From Flavobacteriales bacterium (GTDB lineage: Bacteria > Bacteroidota > Bacteroidia > Flavobacteriales_F > PHOS-HE28): a stretch of DNA of 64,000 nucleotides. A program made the translations under genes and the position numbers. The first letter of the stretch is position 1. Every line of letters starts with the position of its first letter. Shown here in pieces: positions 10,221 to 20,247 of the stretch. The notes under the pieces are model-generated. The model saw only the letters and a program-made list of their open reading frames with translations, was not told the origin of the DNA and ran no database searches. The stretch covers positions 62,001-126,000 of the forward strand of contig JADKJM010000019.1 of the NCBI GenBank assembly GCA_016721005.1, in the 5' to 3' direction.

Positions 10221-10248
10221 CGCCCCGGCTCCTTGCGGAACCGGGGCG
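10221..10248. terminator. Bidirectional terminator between convergent genes
   Basis: A perfect 8-bp stem (CGCCCCGG / CCGGGGCG) with a 12-nt loop lies between the stop codons of the propeller gene and the bacilliredoxin gene, which converge here. Confidence 0.7.
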
Positions 10249-10268
10249 TTCAATGTTCGAGTGCGCGA

Positions 10269-10679
10269 TCAGCAGAACTCGTCGTACGCCATCTGCAGGT
10301 TCTCGGCGATCATCTCGGCGCTGCGGCCTTCGATGTGATGACGCTCGAGGAAGTGTACGAGCTTGCCATCCTTGAACAAGGCAATGGACGGGCTACTGGG
10401 TGGGTAAGGCAGGAAATGCTTGCGGGCCTGGTTGGTCGCATCGCCATCGACACCGGCAAAAACGGTGACCAACTTGGCGGGGCGCTTGGCTCCATGCACG
10501 CTCTTCTTCACACCGGGGCGTGCAGCGCCAGCGGCGCAACCGCATACACTGTTCACCATGCAGAGCACGGTGCCGGGTTGTGTCAGGGCCTTGTCCACCT
10601 GGTCGGGGGTCTTCAATTCTTCGAAGCCAGCGGAAACAAGGTCCGTGGCCATGGGAGCCGTTAGTTCTTGAGGGTACAT
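10269..10679 (-). CDS. BrxA/BrxB-family bacilliredoxin
   Basis: A 136-residue thioredoxin-fold protein of the YphP/YqiW (BrxA/BrxB) family. The family CxC active site is visible in NSVCGCAAG, followed by a thioredoxin-like C-terminal half (SPSIALFKDGKLVHFLERHHIEG). In Bacillus these proteins remove bacillithiol from cysteines after oxidative stress; in this organism the low-molecular-weight thiol partner is unknown. The start MYPQELTAPMA was chosen because family members begin this way; the frame continues 15 codons upstream. It has its own candidate promoter and is not in an operon. Confidence 0.9.
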   Translation of the reverse strand: MYPQELTAPMATDLVSAGFEELKTPDQVDKALTQPGTVLCMVNSVCGCAAGAARPGVKKSVHGAKRPAKLVTVFAGVDGDATNQARKHFLPYPPSSPSIALFKDGKLVHFLERHHIEGRSAEMIAENLQMAYDEFC

Positions 10680-10721
10680 GGTCTTTTCGATTGACCGCTG
10701 GATCGCGGTGTTGTTCGGGGC

Positions 10722-10729
10722 CAAAAGTA
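10722..10729 (-). promoter_or_regulatory. Candidate -7 element for the bacilliredoxin gene
   Basis: On the minus strand this reads TACTTTTG, an exact TAnnTTTG match, 42 nt before the ATG at 10679. Confidence 0.5.
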
Positions 10730-10825
10730 CGGCAGGTGGAAACCAGCCCTGACCAGGACCGAGATGGTATGCACAACATTCTGATGATCAGGGCTACGAA
10801 CCTTGCGACCCCTATCGGTCCGCCT

Positions 10826-10833
10826 TATCTTCG
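10826..10833 (+). promoter_or_regulatory. Candidate -7 element for the first M36 protease
   Basis: TATCTTCG (TAnnTTTG with one change), 22 nt upstream of the ATG at 10856. Confidence 0.4.
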
Positions 10834-10855
10834 GTCTCGCTCCGCTCACCGTTCC

Positions 10856-13800
10856 ATGACGTTCGTTCGTTCCCTCCTCCTCGCACCGCTGCTCGTTTGG
10901 CTATCCTCATCGGTGGCGCAACAGGTTGTTGGGACGCTTCCCTCCGAGGTGCAGGAACAACTCCTCGTTAGTGGCTATCGCACCGAGGATCTCCAGGACC
11001 TGATCGTGAAGGATGATTACTTGTCGGAGGATGTTGGTCTACAGCACATGTACCTGCGGCAGCGCTGGCAGGGCATCGAGATCTGGAACGGGGATATTGC
11101 GATCCACACGCGTGTGGATGGATCGATCGTCGCTGTGAACAACGGTTCCTATTCCCGGCTGGCCGATCGCGTGAATACGACCACACCGGTCATCAGCGCC
11201 GAAACGGCGCTATCGAACGTGCTCGCGCGGGACATGCCGGGTACTTCGATCCCTGCGCTGATCTCCTCCGAGGACAATGGCCACATGTCCATATTCGACG
11301 GATCCTCGTTCAGTGATGAGCCCGCTGTCGTGCGCTTGGTCCTTGTTCCCGTGGGTGAAGCATTGCGCTTGGCGTGGAACGTGAACCACTACACGCCTGA
11401 TGGCACGCACTGGTGGAACGTGCGGATCGATGCGGTGAGCGGTGAGGAGTTGGAGCGCAATGATTGGGTGAGCCAGTGCGACTTCGGCCACGACCATGCT
11501 TTGGACGCGAACGCGCGACCCGAGGAGGATGCTTGCGCACCAGCCGCACCGAACGACTTCCGGGTCTATGCGTGGCCGACGGAAAGCCCGAGCCACGGAG
11601 GTCGCACGTTGCAGAACGCGCCATGGACCCAAGGCGGGATCGCTTCGCCCTATGGCTGGAACGACACGAATGGTGCTGCCGGTGCCGAGTACACCATCAC
11701 GCGCGGGAACAACGCTTGGGCGAAAGAGGACATCGCCAATGACAACGAGACCACGATCGGCTACAGTCCGAGCGGCGGTGCTACCCTTGACTTCGATTTC
11801 GCCATCAATCTCGCTGGCGCACCGACCACTTATCAGGACGCGCTGATCACCAATCTGTATTACTGGAACAACCTGATGCACGACGTGTGGTACGGGTACG
11901 GCTTCAATGATCCTGCAGGGAACTTCCAGCAGAACAACTACGGCCGTGGTGGAACCGGAAACGATTACGTCCTCGCGGATGCGATCGATGGCAGCGGGAC
12001 CAACAACGCCAACTTCGCTACGCCTGCCGAGGGTACGCGCCCGCGGATGCAGATGTACACATGGACGTACACCACACCGAACCGGGACAGCGACCTGGAC
12101 AATGGCGTGATCGCGCACGAGTATGGGCACGGCATCAGCAACCGCTTGGTCGGGGGTCCGGCGAATGTGAACTGCTTGGGCAACGCTGAACAGATGGGCG
12201 AGGGCTGGAGCGACTTCTTCGGCTTGGTGATGACGATGCGGGTTGGCGATACCGGCCCGACCCCGCGTGGCATCGGCACCTATGTCATCGGCCAGCCCAC
12301 CACGGGAGGCGGCATCCGGCCAGCGCCATACAGCACCAATTTCGGAGTGAACAATTTCACGTACGCGGCCACGAACAACGCGGCGATCACCCAACCGCAC
12401 GGCATCGGCTTCGTGTGGTGTACCATGTTGTGGGAGATGACCTGGGAATTGATCGGTGTGTACGGTTGGGACCCGGACATCTACACGGGCACTGGTGGCA
12501 ACAACATCGCCATGCGCTTGGTGATCGAGGGGATGAAATTGACCCCGTGCAGCCCGGGTTTCGTGAATGCGCGCGATGCGATCCTTCTTGCCGACCAGAA
12601 TCTCTATGGCGGCACGAACCAGAATGCGATCTGGGCAGCTTTCGCGCGTCGCGGGCTTGGTGTGGGTGCGAACCAGGGCAGTGCCAGCAACCGCTCCGAT
12701 CAGACCGAGGCATACAACACCCCGATGACCGCTAATGTCGGTATCGCATCCATCACCGAGCCACTGGCCGGCCAACTGTACAACTGTGTGGGTGCGCCGA
12801 CCACTGTGCGCGCCGTGGTGCGGAACTTCGGTTCAGCAGCACAGAGCAATTTCCCGGTTCGATATCGCCTGGATGGCGGCGCATGGGTGACGCAGAATTA
12901 CGTCGGGGCATTGGCCGCCGGGGCATCCTTCAATTTCGTGTTCAGCGCAACGGTGGTGATCAGCGGCGTTGGCGCACATACCCTTGAGGTAGCTACGAAC
13001 CTTACCGGTGATCTATACGCTTCGGACAACAGCCAGACGAATGCGCTTACGATCGTGGCGGGCACCACGGTCATCGCGCCTTACACGGAAGGACTCTCCA
13101 CGGCATCCCCGACACCGGCCGGTTGGTCCATACAGAATCCCGATGCGTCCTACACCTGGACCACCTCGATGCCAGCCATCGGTCCAGCACCATCGTGTAC
13201 GTCCAGTCGTACCTGGTCCATCGAAAACTTCAACTACAATGGCATCGGACAGGAGGATCGATTGGTCACACCGTTGGTGAACCTTGCGGGGTTGACCAAT
13301 TGCCGCTTGAAATTCGACCACGCATACGCGCGGTACAACGCTTCCTTGTTCGATGCCTTCCGCGTGGACATCAGCGGGAACTGCGGCGCGAACTGGAACA
13401 CCCTGCTTGCGCAAAGCGGAGCGGTCCTCGCCACCGCACCTGATGCCACGGCGTTGTTCACACCCGCGAATTGCGTTCAATGGCGAGCGAATGACGTGGA
13501 TATCGGCGCATACAGCGGACAAACCGTGCTGGTGCGATTCGTAGGCATCAATGGCTACGGGAACACGTTGCTGATGGATAACGTGGTCTTCACCGGATCA
13601 GCATCGAACCTTCCGGTGGAACTGCTCGCGTTCCATGCGACCGATCAACCCAACGGCGTGTGGCTCGATTGGTCCACAGGCAGTGAGTTGAATACGGATC
13701 GGTTTGAAGTGGAACGCTCTTCGGATCCGCGCGCATGGGAAGTGATCGGCGTGCGATCCGCGCAAGGACAATCCTTCACCACCACCCGATACGGGCTTTT

Positions 13801-14143
13801 CGATACCGAGCCATTGAGTGGTCTCTCCTATTACCGACTGCATATGTTGGATCAGGATGGCACCGGCTCCTATTCAGAAGTGGTAAGCGTTCTGCGCAAG
13901 AGCGGTGAACGGTATTGCTACCCCAATCCCAACACCGGCACCTTCACGGTTTTCGTGGCGGGTTCCGCCGCTACGATCGATGTGGTGGACGCCACGGGAC
14001 GGACCATTCCTACGACTGTACTTCCGATCACCGATGACCGATGGGTGGTTGATCTGTTGGGTGCGGCACCAGGGATGTACCTCGTGCGGATCCGCGCTGG
14101 TGACGAGATCAAGCAGGAGCGCATCCTCGTCACCGGACGGTAA
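10856..14143 (+). CDS. Secreted M36 (fungalysin) metalloprotease with T9SS sorting domain
   Basis: A 1095-residue zinc metalloprotease. A signal peptide (MTFVRSLLLAPLLVWLSSSVAQ) precedes an FTP-type propeptide (about residues 25-200). The M36 catalytic domain has the zinc motif HEYGH at about residue 421 and the glutamate-containing GEGWSDF about 30 residues later. A CARDB-like domain (VRAVVRNFGSAAQSN), a MAM-like choice-of-anchor-J domain (about 745-920), and a C-terminal type A sorting domain (YPNPNTGTF ... GMYLVRI) follow. The protein should be exported to the periplasm by Sec and across the outer membrane by T9SS, then mature by propeptide removal. The next gene is a paralogue with a different C-terminus. 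An in-frame upstream extension lacks a signal peptide and was rejected. Confidence 0.93.
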   Translation: MTFVRSLLLAPLLVWLSSSVAQQVVGTLPSEVQEQLLVSGYRTEDLQDLIVKDDYLSEDVGLQHMYLRQRWQGIEIWNGDIAIHTRVDGSIVAVNNGSYSRLADRVNTTTPVISAETALSNVLARDMPGTSIPALISSEDNGHMSIFDGSSFSDEPAVVRLVLVPVGEALRLAWNVNHYTPDGTHWWNVRIDAVSGEELERNDWVSQCDFGHDHALDANARPEEDACAPAAPNDFRVYAWPTESPSHGGRTLQNAPWTQGGIASPYGWNDTNGAAGAEYTITRGNNAWAKEDIANDNETTIGYSPSGGATLDFDFAINLAGAPTTYQDALITNLYYWNNLMHDVWYGYGFNDPAGNFQQNNYGRGGTGNDYVLADAIDGSGTNNANFATPAEGTRPRMQMYTWTYTTPNRDSDLDNGVIAHEYGHGISNRLVGGPANVNCLGNAEQMGEGWSDFFGLVMTMRVGDTGPTPRGIGTYVIGQPTTGGGIRPAPYSTNFGVNNFTYAATNNAAITQPHGIGFVWCTMLWEMTWELIGVYGWDPDIYTGTGGNNIAMRLVIEGMKLTPCSPGFVNARDAILLADQNLYGGTNQNAIWAAFARRGLGVGANQGSASNRSDQTEAYNTPMTANVGIASITEPLAGQLYNCVGAPTTVRAVVRNFGSAAQSNFPVRYRLDGGAWVTQNYVGALAAGASFNFVFSATVVISGVGAHTLEVATNLTGDLYASDNSQTNALTIVAGTTVIAPYTEGLSTASPTPAGWSIQNPDASYTWTTSMPAIGPAPSCTSSRTWSIENFNYNGIGQEDRLVTPLVNLAGLTNCRLKFDHAYARYNASLFDAFRVDISGNCGANWNTLLAQSGAVLATAPDATALFTPANCVQWRANDVDIGAYSGQTVLVRFVGINGYGNTLLMDNVVFTGSASNLPVELLAFHATDQPNGVWLDWSTGSELNTDRFEVERSSDPRAWEVIGVRSAQGQSFTTTRYGLFDTEPLSGLSYYRLHMLDQDGTGSYSEVVSVLRKSGERYCYPNPNTGTFTVFVAGSAATIDVVDATGRTIPTTVLPITDDRWVVDLLGAAPGMYLVRIRAGDEIKQERILVTGR

Positions 14144-14220
14144 GATCCCTCGTTCGCGGTGGATGGGACCTTGCCCTCAGCGCCTGATCCCGGTATTTTG
14201 CCGCCCTTCCAGCTCAGAAC

Positions 14221-17200
14221 ATGTCGATCCTACGCTCACTTCCAGCACTCTTCCTTTTTGTCCTTGTCCTTTCTGCCACGGCTCAACGACCGACCGGTTC
14301 GTTACCCGAAAAGGTGGTGGATCAGCTACGCGTGGATGGATTCCATGCCAGTGACCTCGCGGACCTTATCGTGAAGGATGATTACCGCAGCGCACACAAC
14401 GGGATCACGCACACCTTCTTCCGGCAGCGGTGGCAAGGCATTGAAGTCTGGAACGGCGATATCGCGGTCCACGCGGCCGCCAATGGTGAAGTGATCAAGG
14501 TGAACATCGGAGCGTTCACGGCGATCGAGAAACGCATCAACAGCACGCAACCCGTTCTCACGGCGGAAAGCGCTTTGGCCGCTGTGCTTGCGCGGACCGC
14601 TCCCGGCAAAGTGGCTCCTGCCCTCGTTTCCTCCAATGCTTCGGAGCACAGTTACACCTACGATGGAACGGAGTTCGGCCACGAGCCGGTGATCGTGAAG
14701 CTGGTCTATCAACCCGTGGACGACCGGCTGCTACTCGCATGGAACGTGAACCACTACACCACCGACGGCATGCATTGGTGGAGCGTCCGCGTGGATGCAT
14801 TGACCGGCGCTGAATTGGACCGCAACGATTGGGTGGCCCAGTGCGCTTGGGATGACCATGGTCATGCGGTAGAGGAGTGCCCTTCGGTACCGATGGCGCC
14901 AGCAGCCCCGAATGATTATCGCGTGTTCCCTGCTCCGGTGGAAAGCCCCAGCCATGGGAGCCGAGCCATCCGGAACGCTCCTTGGACCATGGGCGGGATC
15001 GCTTCACCCTACGGATGGCATGACACGAACGGGGCCTCAGGTGCCGAGTACACGGATACCCGCGGCAATAACTGCTACGCCCAGGAGGACGCCGACAACA
15101 ACAATTCCGGAGGCGCTCGTCCGAGCGGCGGAGCCACGCTCGATTTCGATTTCCCGTTGGACCTCACACAAGCCCCTGCGACCTACCTCGATGCCGCCAC
15201 GACCAACCTCTTCTACTGGAACAACATCGTTCACGATGTGTGGTACCAGTACGGTTTCGATGACCCTGCGGGAAATTTCCAGCAGAACAATTATGGACGC
15301 GGCGGCGCGGGCAACGACTACGTGAATGCCGATGCGCAGGATGGCAGCGGTACCAACAACGCCAACTTCGGCACACCACCGGACGGCAGTTCCCCACGCA
15401 TGCAGATGTACCGTTGGACCTACACCACACCGAACAGGGATAGCGACCTGGACAACGGTGTGATCGCACACGAATACGGACACGGGATCAGCAACCGGTT
15501 GGTTGGCGGCCCTGCCAACACGAATTGCTTGGGAAATGTGGAACAGATGGGTGAAGGTTGGAGCGATTACTTCGGATTGATGATGACCATGGAACCTGGT
15601 GACCAGGGCACGGATGGTCGTGGGATCGGAACTTACGTAATGGGGCAGCCGGTGACCGGACCGGGGATCCGCCCCTCACCCTATAGCACGAACTTCTCGG
15701 TGAACAGCTACACCTATGCCGCCACCAACTCGGGATCGATCGCCGCACCGCATGGGATCGGGTTCGTGTGGTGTACCATGTTGTGGGAAATGACCTGGGA
15801 GTTGATCGGCGTCCATGGATTCGACCCGGACCTGTACAACGGCACAGGTGGCAATAACATCGCCATGCAATTGGTGATCGACGGATTGAAGTTGACACCA
15901 TGCAGCCCGGGCTTCGTGGATGGGCGTGATGCGATCCTGCTCGCCGACCAACAAACCAACGGAGGCGCGAACCAGAATGCGATCTGGGCTGCGTTCGCTC
16001 GGCGTGGGCTGGGTGCAAGTGCAAGCCAAGGCAGCAGCAACAACCGCTACGACCAGACGGAGACCTTCGACACGCCACTTCCATTGAACATTGGCGTTTC
16101 TGCGGTTCAATCGCCGCAAGGAGCAATGTGGGATTGCGCGGCCACGAACGCGCCCGTCACCGTGACGATCCGCAACTACGGCCAGCAGGCCCAATCGAAT
16201 TTCGAGGTGCGCTACCAGCTTGATGGCGGTAGTGTGATCACCGGGACCTACACCGGAAGCTTGGCAAGCGGCGCTAGTGCATCATACACGTTCTCCCAAC
16301 CGGTCACCATCACCGGGAACGGTGCCCACACCTTGGTGGCCAGCACGAACTTGATCGGCGACCAATACGTCGGCAATGACGCATCCAGCAGTGCGATCAC
16401 CGTGAGCACACCCACCACCGTGGCGGCGACCTACTCCCAGAATATCGAGGCCACATCACCAACACCTGCAGGATGGTCGCTCCAGAATCCCGACGCAGGT
16501 AACACCTGGGTAACTGTTGCGGTTTCCGGACAAAGTGCGTGCGTCGGTACCCGTGCGTGGGGGATCGACAACTACAGCGTGAGCACCCCGGGCCAGGAGG
16601 ATCGATTGGTCACTCCCGTAGTGGATCTCACCGGTTCAGCGGGTTCGCGGTTGAAGTTCCAACACGCTTACTCCGGTTACTCCTCCTCTTATGTGGATGG
16701 CATGAGGGTGGAGGTCAGCGGGGATTGCGGAAGCACTTGGACCACCTTGTACGAAGCCTCAGGGTCCGCGCTCCAGAGCACCGGCTACGTTACCTCCGCA
16801 TGGTCGCCCAGCAGTTGCTCCCAATGGCTAGCGCACGATCTGGACATCAGCGCATACGACGGTTCGCCGGTGATCTTCCGGTTCGTGGCGATCAACGACT
16901 ATGGCAATTGGTTGTACTTGGATGATGTGGTCGTGGAACGCAATGGGGTGCGTGTTGCACTGAAGCTCATGCTTGAAGGACCATACGATATCGCAACCGA
17001 CAGGATGCGCGACGACCTTCGCGCAGCCGGCCAGGTCCCGCTTACCGAACCGTACACCGTGATCGGATTCCCGCAGGTATCGGGTGGCGGTGGCGAAACG
17101 ATCAACGCAGCTGTGCTTACGACCACAGGTGATAACGCCATTGTGGATTGGGTGCATGTGCAACTCCGCAGTTCCGCCACACCGGGTACGATCCTCGCCA

Positions 17201-17688
17201 CACGTTGCGCATTGGTGCAACGCGACGGCGACGTGGTGGACAAGGACGGCGTATCACCCGTGAGTTTCCAGGCCGGGAACGGCAACTATTATGTCGCCGT
17301 GAAACACCGCAATCACCTCGGTGCTATGACGGCCGCGGCTGTCGCGCTCACATCCACAGCTACCGGGGTTGACCTTTCATCTCCAGGAACGGCGGTGTAC
17401 GGAACCGAAGCGCGCAAGTCGTTGAATGGTCGTGCCTTGCTCTGGGCTGGCAACGTGCTTCCGGATGCGGTGGTGCGTTACATCGGTCTGAACAATGACC
17501 GCGATCCGATCCTTCAGGCCATCGGCGGAAGCATACCCACCGCAGAGAGCACTGTCGGATATCACCGGGAGGATGTGAACATGGATGGGATCATCCGTTA
17601 CATCGGCACGAACAACGATCGCGATCCGATCCTGTTGAATGTCGGTGGAAGCATCCCCACTAACACGCGACCGGAGCAACTACCCTGA
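14221..17688 (+). CDS. Secreted M36 (fungalysin) metalloprotease paralogue with dockerin-like C-terminal module
   Basis: A 1155-residue paralogue of the preceding protease, 77 nt downstream on the same strand. It has a signal peptide (MSILRSLPALFLFVLVLSATAQ), the same FTP propeptide, HEYGH at about residue 417 with GEGWSDY after it, and the same CARDB-like and MAM-like domains. It then diverges: instead of a T9SS type A domain it ends with the roughly 240-residue module of the propeller protein at 6271-10203, including LMLEGPYD, VQRDGDVV, KHRNHLGAM and two NDRDPIL..IGGSIPT repeats, the last following a DVNMDG loop. The pair looks like a tandem duplication followed by exchange of the C-terminal delivery or attachment module. 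Confidence 0.93.
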   Translation: MSILRSLPALFLFVLVLSATAQRPTGSLPEKVVDQLRVDGFHASDLADLIVKDDYRSAHNGITHTFFRQRWQGIEVWNGDIAVHAAANGEVIKVNIGAFTAIEKRINSTQPVLTAESALAAVLARTAPGKVAPALVSSNASEHSYTYDGTEFGHEPVIVKLVYQPVDDRLLLAWNVNHYTTDGMHWWSVRVDALTGAELDRNDWVAQCAWDDHGHAVEECPSVPMAPAAPNDYRVFPAPVESPSHGSRAIRNAPWTMGGIASPYGWHDTNGASGAEYTDTRGNNCYAQEDADNNNSGGARPSGGATLDFDFPLDLTQAPATYLDAATTNLFYWNNIVHDVWYQYGFDDPAGNFQQNNYGRGGAGNDYVNADAQDGSGTNNANFGTPPDGSSPRMQMYRWTYTTPNRDSDLDNGVIAHEYGHGISNRLVGGPANTNCLGNVEQMGEGWSDYFGLMMTMEPGDQGTDGRGIGTYVMGQPVTGPGIRPSPYSTNFSVNSYTYAATNSGSIAAPHGIGFVWCTMLWEMTWELIGVHGFDPDLYNGTGGNNIAMQLVIDGLKLTPCSPGFVDGRDAILLADQQTNGGANQNAIWAAFARRGLGASASQGSSNNRYDQTETFDTPLPLNIGVSAVQSPQGAMWDCAATNAPVTVTIRNYGQQAQSNFEVRYQLDGGSVITGTYTGSLASGASASYTFSQPVTITGNGAHTLVASTNLIGDQYVGNDASSSAITVSTPTTVAATYSQNIEATSPTPAGWSLQNPDAGNTWVTVAVSGQSACVGTRAWGIDNYSVSTPGQEDRLVTPVVDLTGSAGSRLKFQHAYSGYSSSYVDGMRVEVSGDCGSTWTTLYEASGSALQSTGYVTSAWSPSSCSQWLAHDLDISAYDGSPVIFRFVAINDYGNWLYLDDVVVERNGVRVALKLMLEGPYDIATDRMRDDLRAAGQVPLTEPYTVIGFPQVSGGGGETINAAVLTTTGDNAIVDWVHVQLRSSATPGTILATRCALVQRDGDVVDKDGVSPVSFQAGNGNYYVAVKHRNHLGAMTAAAVALTSTATGVDLSSPGTAVYGTEARKSLNGRALLWAGNVLPDAVVRYIGLNNDRDPILQAIGGSIPTAESTVGYHREDVNMDGIIRYIGTNNDRDPILLNVGGSIPTNTRPEQLP

Positions 17689-17774
17689 ACCGCATCCATG
17701 TCGACGGCGGTCGATTCCTGGTTCGAGTCCTTGCCCATGGACCGGGGGATCGTGCGCCTAGGAAAAAGCAGCGG

Positions 17775-18224
17775 TCATAACGCGCGCTTGCGTTTGAAGA
17801 AGGCCTTCATCAGATCGGCGCACTCGGCTTCCAATACACCACCTACGACCTTGGTCTTCGGGTGCAGCATCTTCCCGCCGATCCTCCGGTAGCCCGACTT
17901 CTCATCAAAGGCGCCGAACACGATCCGTCCGATCTGTGCCCACTGAAGCGCGCCGGCACACATGGGACATGGCTCCACGGTAACGAAGAGCGTGCAGTCC
18001 TTCAAATACTTGCCGCCGAGGTGTTCCGCAGCAGCAGTGATCGATTGCATCTCCGCGTGTGCGGTCACATCGTTCAATCGCTCCGTGAGGTTGTGGCCGC
18101 GAGCAATGATCCGATCGCCACAAACCACCACGGCCCCGATGGGAACCTCATCCACCTTGAAGGCCTGCTCCGCCTCCTTCAAGGCCTGCCGCATGAAATG
18201 TTCGTCGGTGTTCGTCACGATCAT
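17775..18224 (-). CDS. tadA: tRNA-specific adenosine deaminase (A34 to inosine)
   Basis: A 149-residue cytidine-deaminase-fold enzyme. The zinc-binding and catalytic motifs are HAE (in VTAHAEMQ) and PCPMC (in VEPCPMCAGALQW), and the TadA-typical MKAFFKRKR tail is present. It deaminates the wobble adenosine of tRNA-Arg(ACG). The ATG at 18224 directly abuts a GAAGGA sequence, so translation may instead begin at a GTG two codons later, which would be better spaced. The frame is open further upstream without similarity. It lies 79 nt downstream of recJ on the same strand and may be cotranscribed. Confidence 0.94.
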   Translation of the reverse strand: MIVTNTDEHFMRQALKEAEQAFKVDEVPIGAVVVCGDRIIARGHNLTERLNDVTAHAEMQSITAAAEHLGGKYLKDCTLFVTVEPCPMCAGALQWAQIGRIVFGAFDEKSGYRRIGGKMLHPKTKVVGGVLEAECADLMKAFFKRKRAL

Positions 18225-18303
18225 TCCTTCAGGTCTTTGGTCCGCAACGGAGTCGCGTTGTTCCGCATCACTTGAAAGGCATGGGATCCCGGAGCCGACA
18301 TCG

Positions 18304-20109
18304 CTACACCGATCTTCCATCACTGCGCTGTGATCCGCTCACTTCGGCGAGGCTGCCGATCGCGCCCGGCAACTCATTCACCAGTAACTCCGATACGCCT
18401 GGTTTGATGTCCTTGATGTTCAATTGCACGGTGGTCCTTCCCTGCCACTCATTCTCCTCGATCGCATAGAGCACACTGAAGGGTTCTCCACTACGCGCAA
18501 GATCGAGCCATTGCGCTTGCTTGAACGCGATCGCGTCGAAGGATCGTTTGGGCGAGGAAGGATGTAGAAGCCGCATCTTCAAGTGATGCTCACCCACCAA
18601 CCGCGCACTGCCTGAATCCACCACGCCACGCGTAAGGAAGACCGGCCGCATGTTGCCCGGACCGTATGGTGCCATGTGCTTCAGGATGCTCAACAATCCG
18701 TCATCGATCGTGTCCAATGTCAGTTCCAGATCGATCTCTTCCACCGGCGTGCGTTGCTCTTCCTTGATCGTGGCCCGCACCGCCTCCTCGAAGCGCGCCT
18801 TGAAGGCATCGACATTCTCCAAGGGCATGGTGAGTCCTGCGGCGTACATGTGTCCACCGAACTGTTCGAGCAGATCACTACACGCGCTCACGGCCTCGTA
18901 CACATCAAAGCCCTTCACGCTGCGCGCACTTCCCACCGCTTTGCCACCGCTCTCCGTAAGCACCACGGTAGGCCGGTAATACTTGTCCACCAACCGTGAG
19001 GCCACGATGCCGACGACGCCCTTGTGCCAAGTGGGGTCGAAGACCACCGTGCTCCATGCGGCGCGCAATCGGGCATCATCATCGAAATGCCCCAGTGCAT
19101 CCTCGGTCATGTTGCGGTCCAGTTCCTGACGGTGCATGTTGTTGCCGTCCACGCGGTTGCCCATCTCGGCGGCTTGTTGAGGATCATGCGCCAGGAGCAG
19201 TTCCACGGCCTGCCGACCATGCTCCACACGGCCCGCAGCGTTGATCCGTGGGCCGATGGCGAAGACCAGATCGGTGATGCCCAAACGCTTTTTCACGTTG
19301 GCCATATTCATCATCGCCCTGAAGCCGTGTCGTGGCTCATTGTTCAGCCGCTTCAATCCGAAATGCGTGAGGATCCGGTTCTCCCCGTTCACCGGCACGA
19401 TGTCGCATGCGGTACTCACGGCCACCAGATCCAACAACGGCTCCAGATCATCGAAAGGCATGTCGTTGTGCTGCGCCAAACCCTGCATCAGCTTGAAACC
19501 GATGCCACATCCACTCAATTCCTTGAAGGGGTATGGGCAGTCGTCGCGCTTCGGATCAAGGATCGCAACGGCCTCCGGCAGCGTGTCGCCGGGTCGGTGG
19601 TGATCACAAATGATGAAGTCGATCCCGCGTTCGTTCGCGTACGCCACCTTCTCCACCGCCTTGATCCCGCAATCCAATGCGATGATCAGCGTGACCTTTT
19701 CCGCGGCAGCAACATCGATCCCCTGAAAAGAGATGCCGTAGCCTTCGGCATAGCGATCCGGAATGTAGAAGGTGATGTTCCCGGTGAATCGAAGCAGAAA
19801 GGAATAGACCAATGTCACGGCCGTGGTCCCATCCACATCGTAGTCGCCGTAGACCATGATCCGTTCATTCTCCCCGAGCGCGCGCTCGATCCGTTCCACG
19901 GCCTCCTTCATTCCGGCCATCAGGAACGGGTCATGGAGCTGGTCCAGGCGCGGGCGGAAGAACGTTGCGGCGGCAGCTGGATCAGTGATCCCCCGCTGCG
20001 CAAGGATGATCGCTCCGGCCTCGGGGCAGCGGTCGTAGGTAAGACCACGAACGATCGCAGGGTCCGGCATCGGTCCCAAGCGCCATCGCTTCAGAGGAGC
20101 GCTGCTCAT
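18304..20109 (-). CDS. recJ: Single-stranded-DNA-specific 5'-3' exonuclease RecJ
   Basis: A 601-residue DHH/DHHA1 exonuclease. Visible motifs are VYGDYDVDGTTAV (metal-binding motif I), CDHHRPGD (DHH motif), and GGHMYAAGLT (DHHA1), with a C-terminal oligonucleotide-binding region after residue 500. RecJ acts in RecF-pathway recombination, base-excision and mismatch repair. The start MSSAPLKRWRLG was chosen because the upstream extension lacks family similarity and would run through a candidate -7 element located 4 nt before this ATG. The gene is upstream of tadA on the same strand. Confidence 0.95.
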   Translation of the reverse strand: MSSAPLKRWRLGPMPDPAIVRGLTYDRCPEAGAIILAQRGITDPAAAATFFRPRLDQLHDPFLMAGMKEAVERIERALGENERIMVYGDYDVDGTTAVTLVYSFLLRFTGNITFYIPDRYAEGYGISFQGIDVAAAEKVTLIIALDCGIKAVEKVAYANERGIDFIICDHHRPGDTLPEAVAILDPKRDDCPYPFKELSGCGIGFKLMQGLAQHNDMPFDDLEPLLDLVAVSTACDIVPVNGENRILTHFGLKRLNNEPRHGFRAMMNMANVKKRLGITDLVFAIGPRINAAGRVEHGRQAVELLLAHDPQQAAEMGNRVDGNNMHRQELDRNMTEDALGHFDDDARLRAAWSTVVFDPTWHKGVVGIVASRLVDKYYRPTVVLTESGGKAVGSARSVKGFDVYEAVSACSDLLEQFGGHMYAAGLTMPLENVDAFKARFEEAVRATIKEEQRTPVEEIDLELTLDTIDDGLLSILKHMAPYGPGNMRPVFLTRGVVDSGSARLVGEHHLKMRLLHPSSPKRSFDAIAFKQAQWLDLARSGEPFSVLYAIEENEWQGRTTVQLNIKDIKPGVSELLVNELPGAIGSLAEVSGSQRSDGRSV

Positions 20110-20113
20110 GTGC

Positions 20114-20121
20114 CGAAGATA
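20114..20121 (-). promoter_or_regulatory. Candidate -7 element for recJ, nearly touching the start codon
   Basis: On the minus strand TATCTTCG ends 4 nt before the recJ ATG. A -7 element here would predict a leaderless or near-leaderless recJ transcript. Confidence 0.4.
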
Positions 20122-20167
20122 GTCCGGGCACCATCTTGGACGAAGCGAATGGAACATCCGAGAACAA

Positions 20168-20206
20168 CAAGGCCCCGTCCACCTTTCGGTGGAGGGGCCC
20201 TGTTGC
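20168..20206 (-). terminator. Terminator of the 58-residue small gene
   Basis: A long GC-rich hairpin: GGCCCC and TCCACC pair with GGTGGA and GGGGCC around a TTTC loop. On the minus strand it is followed by a T-rich TTGTTGTT tail. It lies about 40 nt beyond the stop of the small minus-strand gene. Confidence 0.65.
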
Positions 20207-20247
20207 CTGAGGCGTCCAGCCTTCAGCAGCAAGTTTCGACGCGCTCG

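Noticed and set aside
11210..12775. Antisense open frame of 521 codons over the first M36 protease
   Set aside because: Same composition effect; the plus-strand frame has the HEYGH zinc motif and a complete domain series.
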